20,687 nucleotides of DNA from a virus. The notes under the pieces are model-generated. The model was not told the origin of the DNA. It was given only the letters and a program-made list of their open reading frames with translations, and searched no databases. The stretch spans positions 1 to 20,687 of the IMG/VR virus record IMGVR_UViG_3300042344_000184; one strand, given 5' to 3'. Shown here piece by piece: positions 6,501 through 12,613 of this stretch (position 1 is its first letter; every line of letters begins with the position of its first letter). Both the position numbers and the translations under genes were made by a program.

Positions 6501-8957
6501 ATCATATCGATCTGCTGACTGCTTACCATTGATGAACGCTACACGGTCATAGCCCTCATCAACCGCACGCTTGAGGATGCTCTTTAGCGACAGGTCAACC
6601 CATTCGTTGGTATTTTTTACAAATGGGCCTTCAGGAATTCCTGAGTTTTTGGCATCGATTAGATTGTTGCCCCAGTCTATTTCTTCAGCTTGTTTGTTTG
6701 TAAGCGTGCCGTATTCTTCCATTAGGATATTACGCTCATCAGGTGCAAGCCCTGGCTGATCAAGCTTGCTTTTGATGGCTGCAAGTTGATCGCGAATTAT
6801 CACCAATCTTTTTTCGCCCTCTTTTATTTGACGCTCAAAGTCTTTTGGTGCAAACCCTCTTTTGCGACCCTCTTGTGCCCAGTCGGATTGCATCTCTTCA
6901 ATGAAAAGCACCTTCTTGCCATTGAAGTCGGTGCGGTCATTCATGCGGATGTGGGACACAATATTGGGATCTTCCCAATGGCTTGATCGGAAAGAATTTC
7001 TTTTCTCAGAAAATACAGAGCCTTTGTTTAAGGCCTCGATTGCACCTTTGATTGCTTCTTCTTCAGTATCAAATCTTCCATCAAGCCGCCTTGAGTTATA
7101 GCCGAGAGCTACTCCCCCTTGATCTACAACTTTGTAACCTTCGTTAGCACGCGCTGATGGTGCAGATGGGAGTAACTTGACTGAATAACCTTTTGGCAAC
7201 TCATTAAAAGATTTTTCTGGCACGGTCAATAACACTTCGCGGTAATTCTTGCCGCCAGGAAGCTGGTATTCCGCGTACTTGGACAGACGGTCTGCTGGCT
7301 TGCTGCCACTTTCATATTGGCTTGCAAGCTTCTTGGCCTCAGTCTCAGCCTGCTCAGCAAACTCAGCAATATCCAGGTCACCCTCGGCCATAGCCCTTTG
7401 ATAACGCTGGTCTGCAACCTGGATCAACTTGGCGATGCTGTCCTTGTTGTTGGGATTAAAGTCTGGCAGGTGGACCTTGGCAAACTCAGTCACGCTCGGC
7501 GGTATGACATTGGACCCGAGCACAACTTCTTGGACCTCGGGCACAGCGCCCTTGGTCATTGCCTGCACTTCATCGCGGGTGATGTTGGGTGCGGCACGCA
7601 GCTTTTCAGCAATGCCTGACGCCTCAAGGAAGTCCTTGCTGACATTCTCTGAGCGCTGTAGCTCGTTCAGGAAGGCTTGCCCTGGCCCTTGCTTGCGCTG
7701 GATGTTCAGCCCTGCCTGCTCGACAGGATCGTAAAAGCCAAGCCTGCTTACAGGAGCTTGAACCCTTGGCACGGCTTGTAGTGGTGCTACAGGCGCAACC
7801 AGTGAAGCCAGTGGCCCTTCGCCAAACATGGCGCGATCAACCTGCTCGAGGCCTGTCCTGCCCAGTGCTGAGGCACCGCGTGTGATGGCCTGGGTTGCAG
7901 GCTTGACGAATGGCGTAACCATGCCACCGATGTCTGTCAGTGCGCCGACATTGCGGCCAATCTCGCGCAGGTTTGCCTGCGATTGCTGGCGCTGTGGCGA
8001 GCCTTCCATGATGCTGCCGGTGTAAGGCACCGGGTCTTCAATGTTGCCGAATAAACCGCTAGCAAAGCCGCGGCTGAGCGCACCGAGTGGCGTCTCAGGC
8101 GTGGACTCACGCATCTGCTTTTGCTTGGCAGCCTTGGCGGCCATGGGATTGAAGTTGAACATCTGAGTGGGATCGCCACCGTCTTGCATGTTGACTGCGC
8201 CGCCGTCCTTGTACTCAAAGTCTTCAGGCTTGCCGCGGATGGGCTTCTTGCCCAGCACGAGCGGCCCGATCTGGATGATGCCTTCCTCAGTGCCGATGAT
8301 CGGCTCCATGGTCCTGCGATCGTAGAAAAAGCCACGGCGCTCGGGGTCATAGCCGATCTGAGCGTAGTCCTTGCTACGCAGGGCTTCGATGGCCCTCTCG
8401 ACGGCTTCCTCGTCACTGCCAGGCTTGTAAGCACCGCGGATGGTGGCGAAGGATGACTTGTCGTCTTCGCCCTTGGCAACCTTGCGCGCAGCCTTGGTGC
8501 CAGGCAGCATCTTGGTCTCGCCCTCGAGCATCATGGTCGGGGTGTAAATGGTCTTAGGCTCATCAGCAGGAGGCTTTAAGCGATGCTGTGATGTAACCCA
8601 AGTACCCTTTTTCGAGTAGGCCGGGATGTCGAGCCTACTCAGGATTGTCTCGCCTGGTGTAAGCACATCAGTGCGGCCAAAGTCCTTGACCTTGTCCTTT
8701 GAGAGTGCAGCCAGTGCTTCTTCAGCCGTGGCAGGCTTGGGTATGAAGTCATAAGGCGTGACAGGCTTTAGCTGGTCAACGATGGCGTAGTACTGCTCGC
8801 GGGTGATCTTGCCCTGCTCGTAAAGCCTGGCAGCCTGCTGCAGTTCAGGCATGCGCTTGGTGACATCCTTGAAGTTCATGTTCAAGCGACTGACGGCAGG
8901 CTTGGGCGCACCGTACAGCATCTCGAGCACCTTCTTAGCGTCTGTTGGCTTGGGCAT
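3492..8957 (-). CDS. Very large polyvalent-type phage protein, ~1821 aa
   Basis: The leader GGAGGTCGATGATG favours the second ATG (8957) for spacing; the first, at 8960, is possible. Using 8960 as residue 1, I see three parts. First, residues ~160-245 hold a segment (FFYDRR, then IIQIGPLVLGKKP) seen in large polyvalent phage proteins. Second, residues ~408-932 form a module common in such proteins: GPGQAFLNEL near 427, HIRMNDRT then VLFIEEMQSDW at 670-694, GYDRVAF then RYDL near 803-821, GGEGMKKFYDQIVP at 910-923. Third, residues ~1190-1370 hold APRFASLLAAMSPQTSVE and GPKVDSFYRNL then VTNDAWMA, followed by a long uncharacterised tail. Linkers YKDGGAV (250) and YKEGGAV (1015) separate the parts. 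Its place between terL and portal suggests a virion or ejected protein, which is inference. No catalytic function is established. Confidence 0.85.
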   Translation of the reverse strand: MPKPTDAKKVLEMLYGAPKPAVSRLNMNFKDVTKRMPELQQAARLYEQGKITREQYYAIVDQLKPVTPYDFIPKPATAEEALAALSKDKVKDFGRTDVLTPGETILSRLDIPAYSKKGTWVTSQHRLKPPADEPKTIYTPTMMLEGETKMLPGTKAARKVAKGEDDKSSFATIRGAYKPGSDEEAVERAIEALRSKDYAQIGYDPERRGFFYDRRTMEPIIGTEEGIIQIGPLVLGKKPIRGKPEDFEYKDGGAVNMQDGGDPTQMFNFNPMAAKAAKQKQMRESTPETPLGALSRGFASGLFGNIEDPVPYTGSIMEGSPQRQQSQANLREIGRNVGALTDIGGMVTPFVKPATQAITRGASALGRTGLEQVDRAMFGEGPLASLVAPVAPLQAVPRVQAPVSRLGFYDPVEQAGLNIQRKQGPGQAFLNELQRSENVSKDFLEASGIAEKLRAAPNITRDEVQAMTKGAVPEVQEVVLGSNVIPPSVTEFAKVHLPDFNPNNKDSIAKLIQVADQRYQRAMAEGDLDIAEFAEQAETEAKKLASQYESGSKPADRLSKYAEYQLPGGKNYREVLLTVPEKSFNELPKGYSVKLLPSAPSARANEGYKVVDQGGVALGYNSRRLDGRFDTEEEAIKGAIEALNKGSVFSEKRNSFRSSHWEDPNIVSHIRMNDRTDFNGKKVLFIEEMQSDWAQEGRKRGFAPKDFERQIKEGEKRLVIIRDQLAAIKSKLDQPGLAPDERNILMEEYGTLTNKQAEEIDWGNNLIDAKNSGIPEGPFVKNTNEWVDLSLKSILKRAVDEGYDRVAFINGKQSADRYDLANYVDNITWNNKPQNEIYKKHFPEHKSVVINTQNGNPIKLLVTREGVVKSSFDKQFDDKRLDDVVGKDIARKIMAGESGSLEGEGLSIGGEGMKKFYDQIVPDRLRKLIGKDKVRNIPGAVKNAVPDPYIKYYEGDNKYNVYDDRSGELLNYFDTLDEAETYIAKLEKTHPALPQLGFDITPEIREKFSKPIPYKEGGAVKRVHISDNPDTMLLELAMGGPVRMAGGKAVSDVAEFAGKKFLPKAAAASADISKLGDTTLGQAVKEGRRQRESVTLSGALAPLQAPVRGETSKELLKAQTKQLTDQEKETLDGLRQAYPDFSNAVKFMTPQEVSKIIRNPEGVKEMDRLLQTIPSAKELAAVAKAGTPKQGWYRASTQALIDVFGIQDAPRFASLLAAMSPQTSVESNLINALNTWKNWTAAGRPTDPRQIRAIMGQSVQGSGTEASVLDAWTNNAMRALRAPNPLDVVLSGPKVDSFYRNLADDVYRVTNDAWMASGLGVDQGMFSGSPTALQLSRGDPGLSPGYIASSARMREAGQLNKMLPSEAQETTWSYFMPLYEMQRKTGLPAREILQRGLLTPESIRGTPDFSTLLTQGQYGDVLRQAGYGEQLSAMKPYQFPESAPSLSLSEQREVERAARRLESLKGLRESESRSKIFELPKTRTLPSGEVREIMPESGFASAQIEYIPGEGTGILPDMITASPGAKQYFSSRMAGAFRDPQERDILQRSLGLEPLQTRSMTGSFRPSGEIGFQGNVREQAYGVPKARETNPGYASLVEVPLTKRGDIPKDYKEKLGAAEALRGYMTGQQGSTYNLQVPTLKGESAMVKLEKKADPENIRYASAMTDDDVFLADTGRGVAAIFNPYKPGNLPLGERGRRDIADYLGSQDAVPTRNISDYIDYSEALTGPQGTGAATKILQERLSPLDVASQRRLSEAAQPIAGDVLELMTKQHERANIPMRPDYARALELIKRGGIPALMAALAAGEALPAEMVSELLSEAR

Positions 8958-8996
8958 CATCGACCTCCGTTTGCGCGGGATGATAACCCTTTGCGG

Positions 8997-10427
8997 TTAG
9001 CTTGCATACGGATTGGTCCTCGTGATGCCTGCGTCCACATAGTCCTCGGGATCGTAGTCATCAGGCGGTAGCGGGTCGATGTTGAGCCAGCTTGCATCCC
9101 TAAGGTACCTGAGCGCCTGGCTGAAGGCGTCGCAAAAGTCGTCGTGGTCAGTATTCGGAAAGCTGCAGATCTGCGTGACCATAGCCTCAGCCCAGTCGCG
9201 GACATAGCCAGGCCTGTTGCTGGACTCGGGAACATAGACGCGGCCAGCCTTCACGATGTTGGCCACAATCGATAAGCGCTGGATCTTGTCAGCCCTGCCG
9301 GGGTTGTAAGCCCTCACTGGGATGTGTGCGCGCTGCAGGTCTTGGATCAGCACAATGCCAGCGGCCTTGTCCTCGACCAGGACCAGGTCCACCTTCTTGG
9401 CGGTCTTGCCATCACCGAAGATGATCTCGAACTCGTCAATGACCTTGGGCTTCAGGTCAGGGTACTGGAGCCGGTCCTGCCAGGCGTCGATGATGAGCAC
9501 GCACATGCCACCGTCCTGGGGCTTGAAGACACCGAAGGTGATTGATGCCGTGGGGTCGTTGACCGTCTTCTCGGTGAAGGCGCAGTCGTAGGACTGGACC
9601 ACATACTCGAGCTTGGGTATGGGTTTGTCAGCAGGCCAAAGCTTGAACCAGTCGCGCTGCACGATACCGCCCTCTTCGGGGTCGATGATCTCAGCGTAGA
9701 TCTCCTGCCTTCCAAGCTTGGTGCCTTCGTACTGCAGGATCTGGCGCTTGAAGTTCTCGGACAGGTTATCCAGGTTTGAGTAGGTGCTGGCAGTGGTGAG
9801 CACCACATCGTCGCCCTCGCGGCTGATCAGGTCGATGATCAGGTCCTTAGGCTTGGGTGTCGTCGTGCAGATCAGCCTGGTCTTCATATCATGCAACTTT
9901 AGTCGCATACCAAACTGGATCTGGTCCCAAGCTTCTTGGATGTACTCCCAGGCTGCCAACTCATCGAGCCATCCGCCGTGAAACTGTGGACCGCGGAAGC
10001 GCTCAGGCTCCGAGGCAGGGATGCCTTTGATCAGCGAGCCGTTGGTCAGGCGTAGCTCATGCAAGGCCTTGTTGTAATCAGCGATCAGGACCGCAGGAAT
10101 CACGCTCAGAAGGCCCGAATCACCCTCGAAGCATGTACCCCTCACATCACTACTCGTTGGGGCCGCTACGAGCCATCTGGTGGCCTTGTAGGACTGTGCC
10201 CACCAGCCGATCTGCTCGGCTGCTGTCCTGGTCTTACCAGCGCCGCGGCCTGCCAGCATCAGCCATATGGACCACCAGTCACCGTGCGGTAGGATCTGGT
10301 GCTTGAGTGCTCGTGTGAGCCACATCATGCGCCAGGACCAGGCGGCAGCCGCTTGTGGCTCCAGCCTGGTGTACTGCTCGCGGATCTGTGGATCTTTGAG
10401 CAGGACCTCAAGATCACTTGTCCCCAA
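8997..10427 (-). CDS. terL: Terminase large subunit (packaging ATPase/nuclease), 476 aa
   Basis: TerL drives DNA into the prohead by ATP hydrolysis and cuts the concatemer. The N-terminal ATPase has Walker A AGRGAGKT at residues 59-66, Walker B with GGWLDE at 151-156 (D155, catalytic E156) and coupling motif CTTTP at 187-191. The C-terminal RNase H-like nuclease shows the expected acidic residues: D281 in SYDCAF, E352/D353 in VEDKAAG, and D429/D430/D433 in TDHDDFCDAF. The length is normal and all key residues are present. The only start that covers the N-terminus is a TTG at 10427 inside the last codons of terS (14-base overlap), with AGAGG about five bases upstream; translation is probably coupled to terS. 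The frame has a stop (TAA) a few codons upstream, so no earlier start exists. Confidence 0.97.
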   Translation of the reverse strand: MGTSDLEVLLKDPQIREQYTRLEPQAAAAWSWRMMWLTRALKHQILPHGDWWSIWLMLAGRGAGKTRTAAEQIGWWAQSYKATRWLVAAPTSSDVRGTCFEGDSGLLSVIPAVLIADYNKALHELRLTNGSLIKGIPASEPERFRGPQFHGGWLDELAAWEYIQEAWDQIQFGMRLKLHDMKTRLICTTTPKPKDLIIDLISREGDDVVLTTASTYSNLDNLSENFKRQILQYEGTKLGRQEIYAEIIDPEEGGIVQRDWFKLWPADKPIPKLEYVVQSYDCAFTEKTVNDPTASITFGVFKPQDGGMCVLIIDAWQDRLQYPDLKPKVIDEFEIIFGDGKTAKKVDLVLVEDKAAGIVLIQDLQRAHIPVRAYNPGRADKIQRLSIVANIVKAGRVYVPESSNRPGYVRDWAEAMVTQICSFPNTDHDDFCDAFSQALRYLRDASWLNIDPLPPDDYDPEDYVDAGITRTNPYAS

Positions 10428-10962
10428 GTTGCCTCTTGCTCTCGAGGTTCTTTAACATGGCGTCAAAGATGCTGATGTCAGCCTGCATGGCCACGGGATT
10501 GTCAGCGTCACCAGCGTGAGTGAGGCGCTCACCGTACTTCTTGGGATTCCACTTGGCCAGCAGCTTGAGCCGTGTCTCGATCTGCAGCTTGCGGTGGCCG
10601 AGCATGTCCTCCCTGGTAACCGTTATGCCATCTTCAGTTTCAACCTGCTTGGTGCCCCACTTGGGCGTGTCAGCTAGCTCGAGGCATTCCTCGGCCATCT
10701 TGTCGTAGCCGATTTCGCGTGCGCGTGCGATCGCTCTGGAAAGACCGACGCCCTCCGCACCCAAAGCATCATCTCGATACATCCAATCGTAGATTGTTTG
10801 CCATGCTGGCATACCCTCATCTCTGCATATCTGTCTTAATGGCTCAGCGTTACTTAAGCGCTCCACAATCTCTTGGGCGATCTCAGGGGTGTATTTGCTG
10901 GGGCGGCCAGTTTTCTTGGGCGCGGGTTTTGGCGCGGCTTTAGGTTTGGCGGGTTTGGGCAT
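10414..10962 (-). CDS. terS: Terminase small subunit, Sf6 type, 182 aa
   Basis: TerS recognises phage DNA and regulates TerL. The sequence matches the Sf6 small terminase pattern: a GRPSKYTPEIA opening, a helix-turn-helix (about residues 20-62, with QICRDEGMPAWQTIYDW), a central oligomerisation helix (RAREIGYDKMAEECLELAD) and a closing NPKKYGERLTH. A Lys/Pro/Ala-rich N-terminal tail of about 18 residues precedes it. I chose ATG at 10962 because GGAAG lies five bases upstream. ATG at 10980 and a TTG at 11037 are in frame but have poorer ribosome binding sites. Its last codons contain the TTG start of terL. Confidence 0.93.
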   Translation of the reverse strand: MPKPAKPKAAPKPAPKKTGRPSKYTPEIAQEIVERLSNAEPLRQICRDEGMPAWQTIYDWMYRDDALGAEGVGLSRAIARAREIGYDKMAEECLELADTPKWGTKQVETEDGITVTREDMLGHRKLQIETRLKLLAKWNPKKYGERLTHAGDADNPVAMQADISIFDAMLKNLESKRQLGDK

Positions 10963-11022
10963 CACATCTTCCAGTGACATAAGATCCGCTGATGATAGGG
11001 TTTTGGTGGGCTGGTGGCAATT

Positions 11023-11039
11023 GCTTGCGCAAGGCAAGC
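11023..11039. promoter_or_regulatory. Inverted repeat in the terS leader
   Basis: GCTTGC and GCAAGC form a six-base inverted repeat around five bases, and the centre CTTGCGCAAG (11024-11033) is itself a perfect ten-base palindrome. It lies between the terminator at 11071-11097 and the terS start, where a late promoter for the packaging operon would be expected. I cannot identify convincing -35/-10 boxes. It could be an operator, a leader hairpin or a packaging-related site. Confidence 0.35.
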
Positions 11040-11070
11040 TCTAACTGCTTGATTTTACTACAGCTTTACC

Positions 11071-11097
11071 AAAAAAAGAACCCCCAATTGCTGGGGG
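11071..11097 (-). terminator. Intrinsic terminator at the end of the early minus-strand operon
   Basis: Read on the minus strand, a six-base stem CCCCCA/TGGGGG with a GCAAT loop is followed by TTCTTTTTTT. This is a standard Rho-independent terminator. It lies after the last early gene (stop at 11161) and before terS. The packaging genes therefore probably have their own promoter between here and 10962, or need antitermination. Confidence 0.85.
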
Positions 11098-11160
11098 CCA
11101 ACTCTACGGGGAAGTGCAGAGGATTTCAGGAGAACATCAACATGGACTGCCAAGTTCAGT

Positions 11161-11373
11161 TTAAGCGCTCTCTGCTGTGTTGGCAACCTCGTTCATGGCG
11201 AGGAATTGGTTAAGGCCATTGCGCAATTCAATGACTTTGTCGCGGTTAACGGCTACTGCTGCATGAGCACCTAACTTCCATACTGACAGCCATAAGCCAT
11301 GGTCATGCTCACTCAATGTAAGACGGTCAACTCCTTCAAGGTCAATACAAGTATCAAATTGTTTTTTGCTCAT
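11161..11373 (-). CDS. Hypothetical protein, 70 aa
   Basis: Small soluble protein with no recognised domain; the last gene before the early-operon terminator. ATG at 11373 has a GGAGCAAACACC leader. The sequence has an acidic N-terminal half (DLEGVDRLTLSEHDHG) and a helical C-terminal half (VNRDKVIELRNGLNQFL). A GC-rich hairpin lies just upstream of its ribosome binding site. The coding call rests on the ribosome binding site and position; function is unknown. Confidence 0.65.
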   Translation of the reverse strand: MSKKQFDTCIDLEGVDRLTLSEHDHGLWLSVWKLGAHAAVAVNRDKVIELRNGLNQFLAMNEVANTAESA

Positions 11374-11392
11374 GGTGTTTGCTCCAGGTGGT

Positions 11393-11406
11393 GGGGCCGT
11401 AGCCCC
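11393..11406 (-). promoter_or_regulatory. GC hairpin with UACG loop before a ribosome binding site
   Basis: On the minus strand GGGGC-TACG-GCCCC forms a perfect five-base stem with a C(UACG)G loop, one of the especially stable UNCG tetraloops. It lies between the stop of the 84-residue gene and the GGAG of the 70-residue gene. No T-tract follows, so it is not an intrinsic terminator. It may block 3' exonucleases or set the relative expression of the two genes. Confidence 0.5.
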
Positions 11407-11415
11407 TGGGTTTAA

Positions 11416-11670
11416 TTAGACCTTGCAAGTCTCATTTTCGATAACGCTTTCAATCAAGTCTTGATCGCGTTTGGACAGGTTATTAACTGATTTACACACC
11501 GACGCGTAAAGGTCAGCATGCGCATCAATCTGTGAGCGTATGCCAAAGTTTAAGCCTGCATTTGCACATTCTTCAGCGCGAGCAAGTAAGTCGCGCATGT
11601 CAGCAAGAGTTAAGCGTGATACATAAGCCATCAGAATAGCTTTGTGCATTTCAATGTTTTTATTTTCCAT
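11416..11670 (-). CDS. Hypothetical protein, 84 aa
   Basis: Helical small protein, no recognised domain. ATG at 11670 is preceded by CCAGGAGCAAACGAC, a good ribosome binding site. It follows the Ref-like gene after a 58-base gap. That gap holds a sequence shared with the leader of the plus-strand gene at 20185, so the gene may have its own promoter. The residues around LTLADMRDLLARAEECANAGL and the C-terminal KRDQDLIESVIENE are probably amphipathic helices. Function unknown. Confidence 0.65.
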   Translation of the reverse strand: MENKNIEMHKAILMAYVSRLTLADMRDLLARAEECANAGLNFGIRSQIDAHADLYASVCKSVNNLSKRDQDLIESVIENETCKV

Positions 11671-11727
11671 GTCGTTTGCTCCTGGTTGGTTTGCGTTGTT
11701 TGCTACTGAGACTCAATCGTACTCTCA

Positions 11728-11741
11728 TTTAATCCACTTGT
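11728..11741 (-). promoter_or_regulatory. 14-base motif shared with a distant gene leader
   Basis: On the minus strand this reads ACAAGTGGATTAAA, identical to 20113-20126 on the plus strand and close to 3006-3017. All three lie upstream of a gene whose ribosome binding site is (A)GGAGCAAA. Here it overlaps the last codons and stop of the Ref-like gene, and TACGAT lies about ten bases downstream as a possible -10 box. Promoter activity is inference from the second copy, which contains a near-consensus sigma-70 promoter. Confidence 0.4.
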
Positions 11742-12055
11742 GTAGACACACGCCATCCATCCGACAAGTGGTCATGGTAGGCAACTAAACGGCGTGTCAC
11801 ATGCAGCAGTTCAGCCTCATCCACCTGGTAATGCTTAGTAAACGCTTTGATACCCATGCCATGGATGCCAGTGCGTCCCCTATGGTGCTCAGGGCATAGC
11901 GGTATCGCGTCCCAGTGGCTTGCGCGCTGGGCCATGCCCGTGCCCTTCCTGGGGTGATGGATTTCACTCGGAGTGCCAGGATTGCCCTGAAGATGGCATA
12001 AAACACAACCAATTGCGGCAACTTTGCTCAAATGTTTTTTTTCTTCTTTATTCAT
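11729..12055 (-). CDS. Ref-like HNH nuclease, 108 aa, with recoded 5' end
   Basis: Matches the RecA-dependent Ref nuclease family of phage P1 and relatives, small HNH-type nucleases that act in phage recombination. I see IGCVLC with paired cysteines (residues 15-20), IHHPRKG (32-38), and IPLCPEHHRGRTGIHG (51-66), the usual Cys/His metal-binding pattern, then a helical tail. ATG at 12055 lies inside the last codons of the homing endonuclease gene (ATGAATAA, eight-base overlap), so translation is probably coupled. Codons 1-31 are AT-rich (9/31 end in G or C), while codons 32-51 have 17/20. The first 31 codons thus look like a foreign, recoded replacement of the original 5' end, a copy of which remains at 12614-12709. 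The product is still full length with all motifs, so probably active. Confidence 0.88.
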   Translation of the reverse strand: MNKEEKKHLSKVAAIGCVLCHLQGNPGTPSEIHHPRKGTGMAQRASHWDAIPLCPEHHRGRTGIHGMGIKAFTKHYQVDEAELLHVTRRLVAYHDHLSDGWRVSTQVD

Positions 12056-12569
12056 AATAGATATAAGTTTTTTGACATTTTATACGGCTAATACAGTTTT
12101 TTGACACTCCAAATTTTTCAGCCAATTTGTTTAATGAATCATTGCTTTGCCTAATTTTTCCAGCTTCTTCATTTGTTAATTTTGCAAATGGATTTTTCTC
12201 TCCAGCTTGCCATGTCCCATGTTTTTTCTTATCAGCATGGTTGTTTTTAATCGTGTCCCATCGAAGATTAGTTAAATAGTTATTAATTCTGATGCCGTCA
12301 TTGTGACAAGCCTCTTGATTTTGCTCAGGCTCACCTACAAAAGTGAGCAAGACGAGCCGATGAACAAGCTCTTGTTTCCTGCATCCTCCACCCGTCAAGT
12401 TAACGCATTCATAACCATTTTTTGCCACAATTTTTTTTAAGACTATGCCTCCTCGTGTTGAAATGCCAAACCGAGTTGGAACAGGCCGTCTTTTTGATCT
12501 TATGTTGCCGAAGGCTGAAACTTCATAAAAATTTTCCCAGCCAAAACACTCTTTCCATAACTCTTCCAT
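12048..12569 (-). CDS. HNH homing endonuclease with NUMOD4, 173 aa
   Basis: Homing endonuclease of the free-standing phage type that cuts alleles lacking its own gene. From ATG at 12569: a NUMOD4-like DNA-binding motif (WKECFGWENFYEVSAFGNIR, residues 5-24), an HNH_3-like core (VHRLVLLTF at 69-77, CHNDGIRINNYLTNLRWD at 88-105), and a C-terminal helix-turn-helix/NUMOD-type region (NPFAKLTNEE at 126-135, KLAEKFGVSKNCISRIK at 148-164). I chose this start because a full AAGGAGGT lies five bases upstream (12574-12581); the frame is open further upstream only because it runs through the ref fragment. The gene is visibly richer in A/T than its neighbours. It splits a ref-like gene and overlaps the intact ref copy by eight bases. 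Confidence 0.93.
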   Translation of the reverse strand: MEELWKECFGWENFYEVSAFGNIRSKRRPVPTRFGISTRGGIVLKKIVAKNGYECVNLTGGGCRKQELVHRLVLLTFVGEPEQNQEACHNDGIRINNYLTNLRWDTIKNNHADKKKHGTWQAGEKNPFAKLTNEEAGKIRQSNDSLNKLAEKFGVSKNCISRIKCQKTYIYYE

Positions 12570-12581
12570 GACCACCTCCTT

Positions 12582-12605
12582 TACACCATTGTAGCGAATG
12601 GTGTA
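12582..12605. repeat. 9-base inverted repeat upstream of the homing endonuclease
   Basis: TACACCATT and AATGGTGTA are perfect complements separated by six bases. They lie directly before the AAGGAGGT of the endonuclease gene and after the broken ref end. The stem does not include the ribosome binding site. It could be a transcript hairpin, an operator, or part of the element end. No T-tract follows, so a standard terminator is unlikely. Confidence 0.6.
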
Positions 12606-12613
12606 CAAAATTG

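Noticed and set aside
7937-8479. 180-codon minus-strand frame within the large gene
   Set aside because: Alternate frame of the long gene; Ser/Arg/Ala-rich composition typical of frame shadows.
10963-11037. Upstream extension of terS to a TTG at 11037
   Set aside because: Would translate through the palindromic leader; ATG at 10962 has the better ribosome binding site and fits the Sf6 TerS length.
11142-11213. 23-codon plus-strand frame with AGGAG upstream, near the terminator
   Set aside because: Very short, antisense to the end of the 70-residue gene, no context; the AGGAG could be chance.
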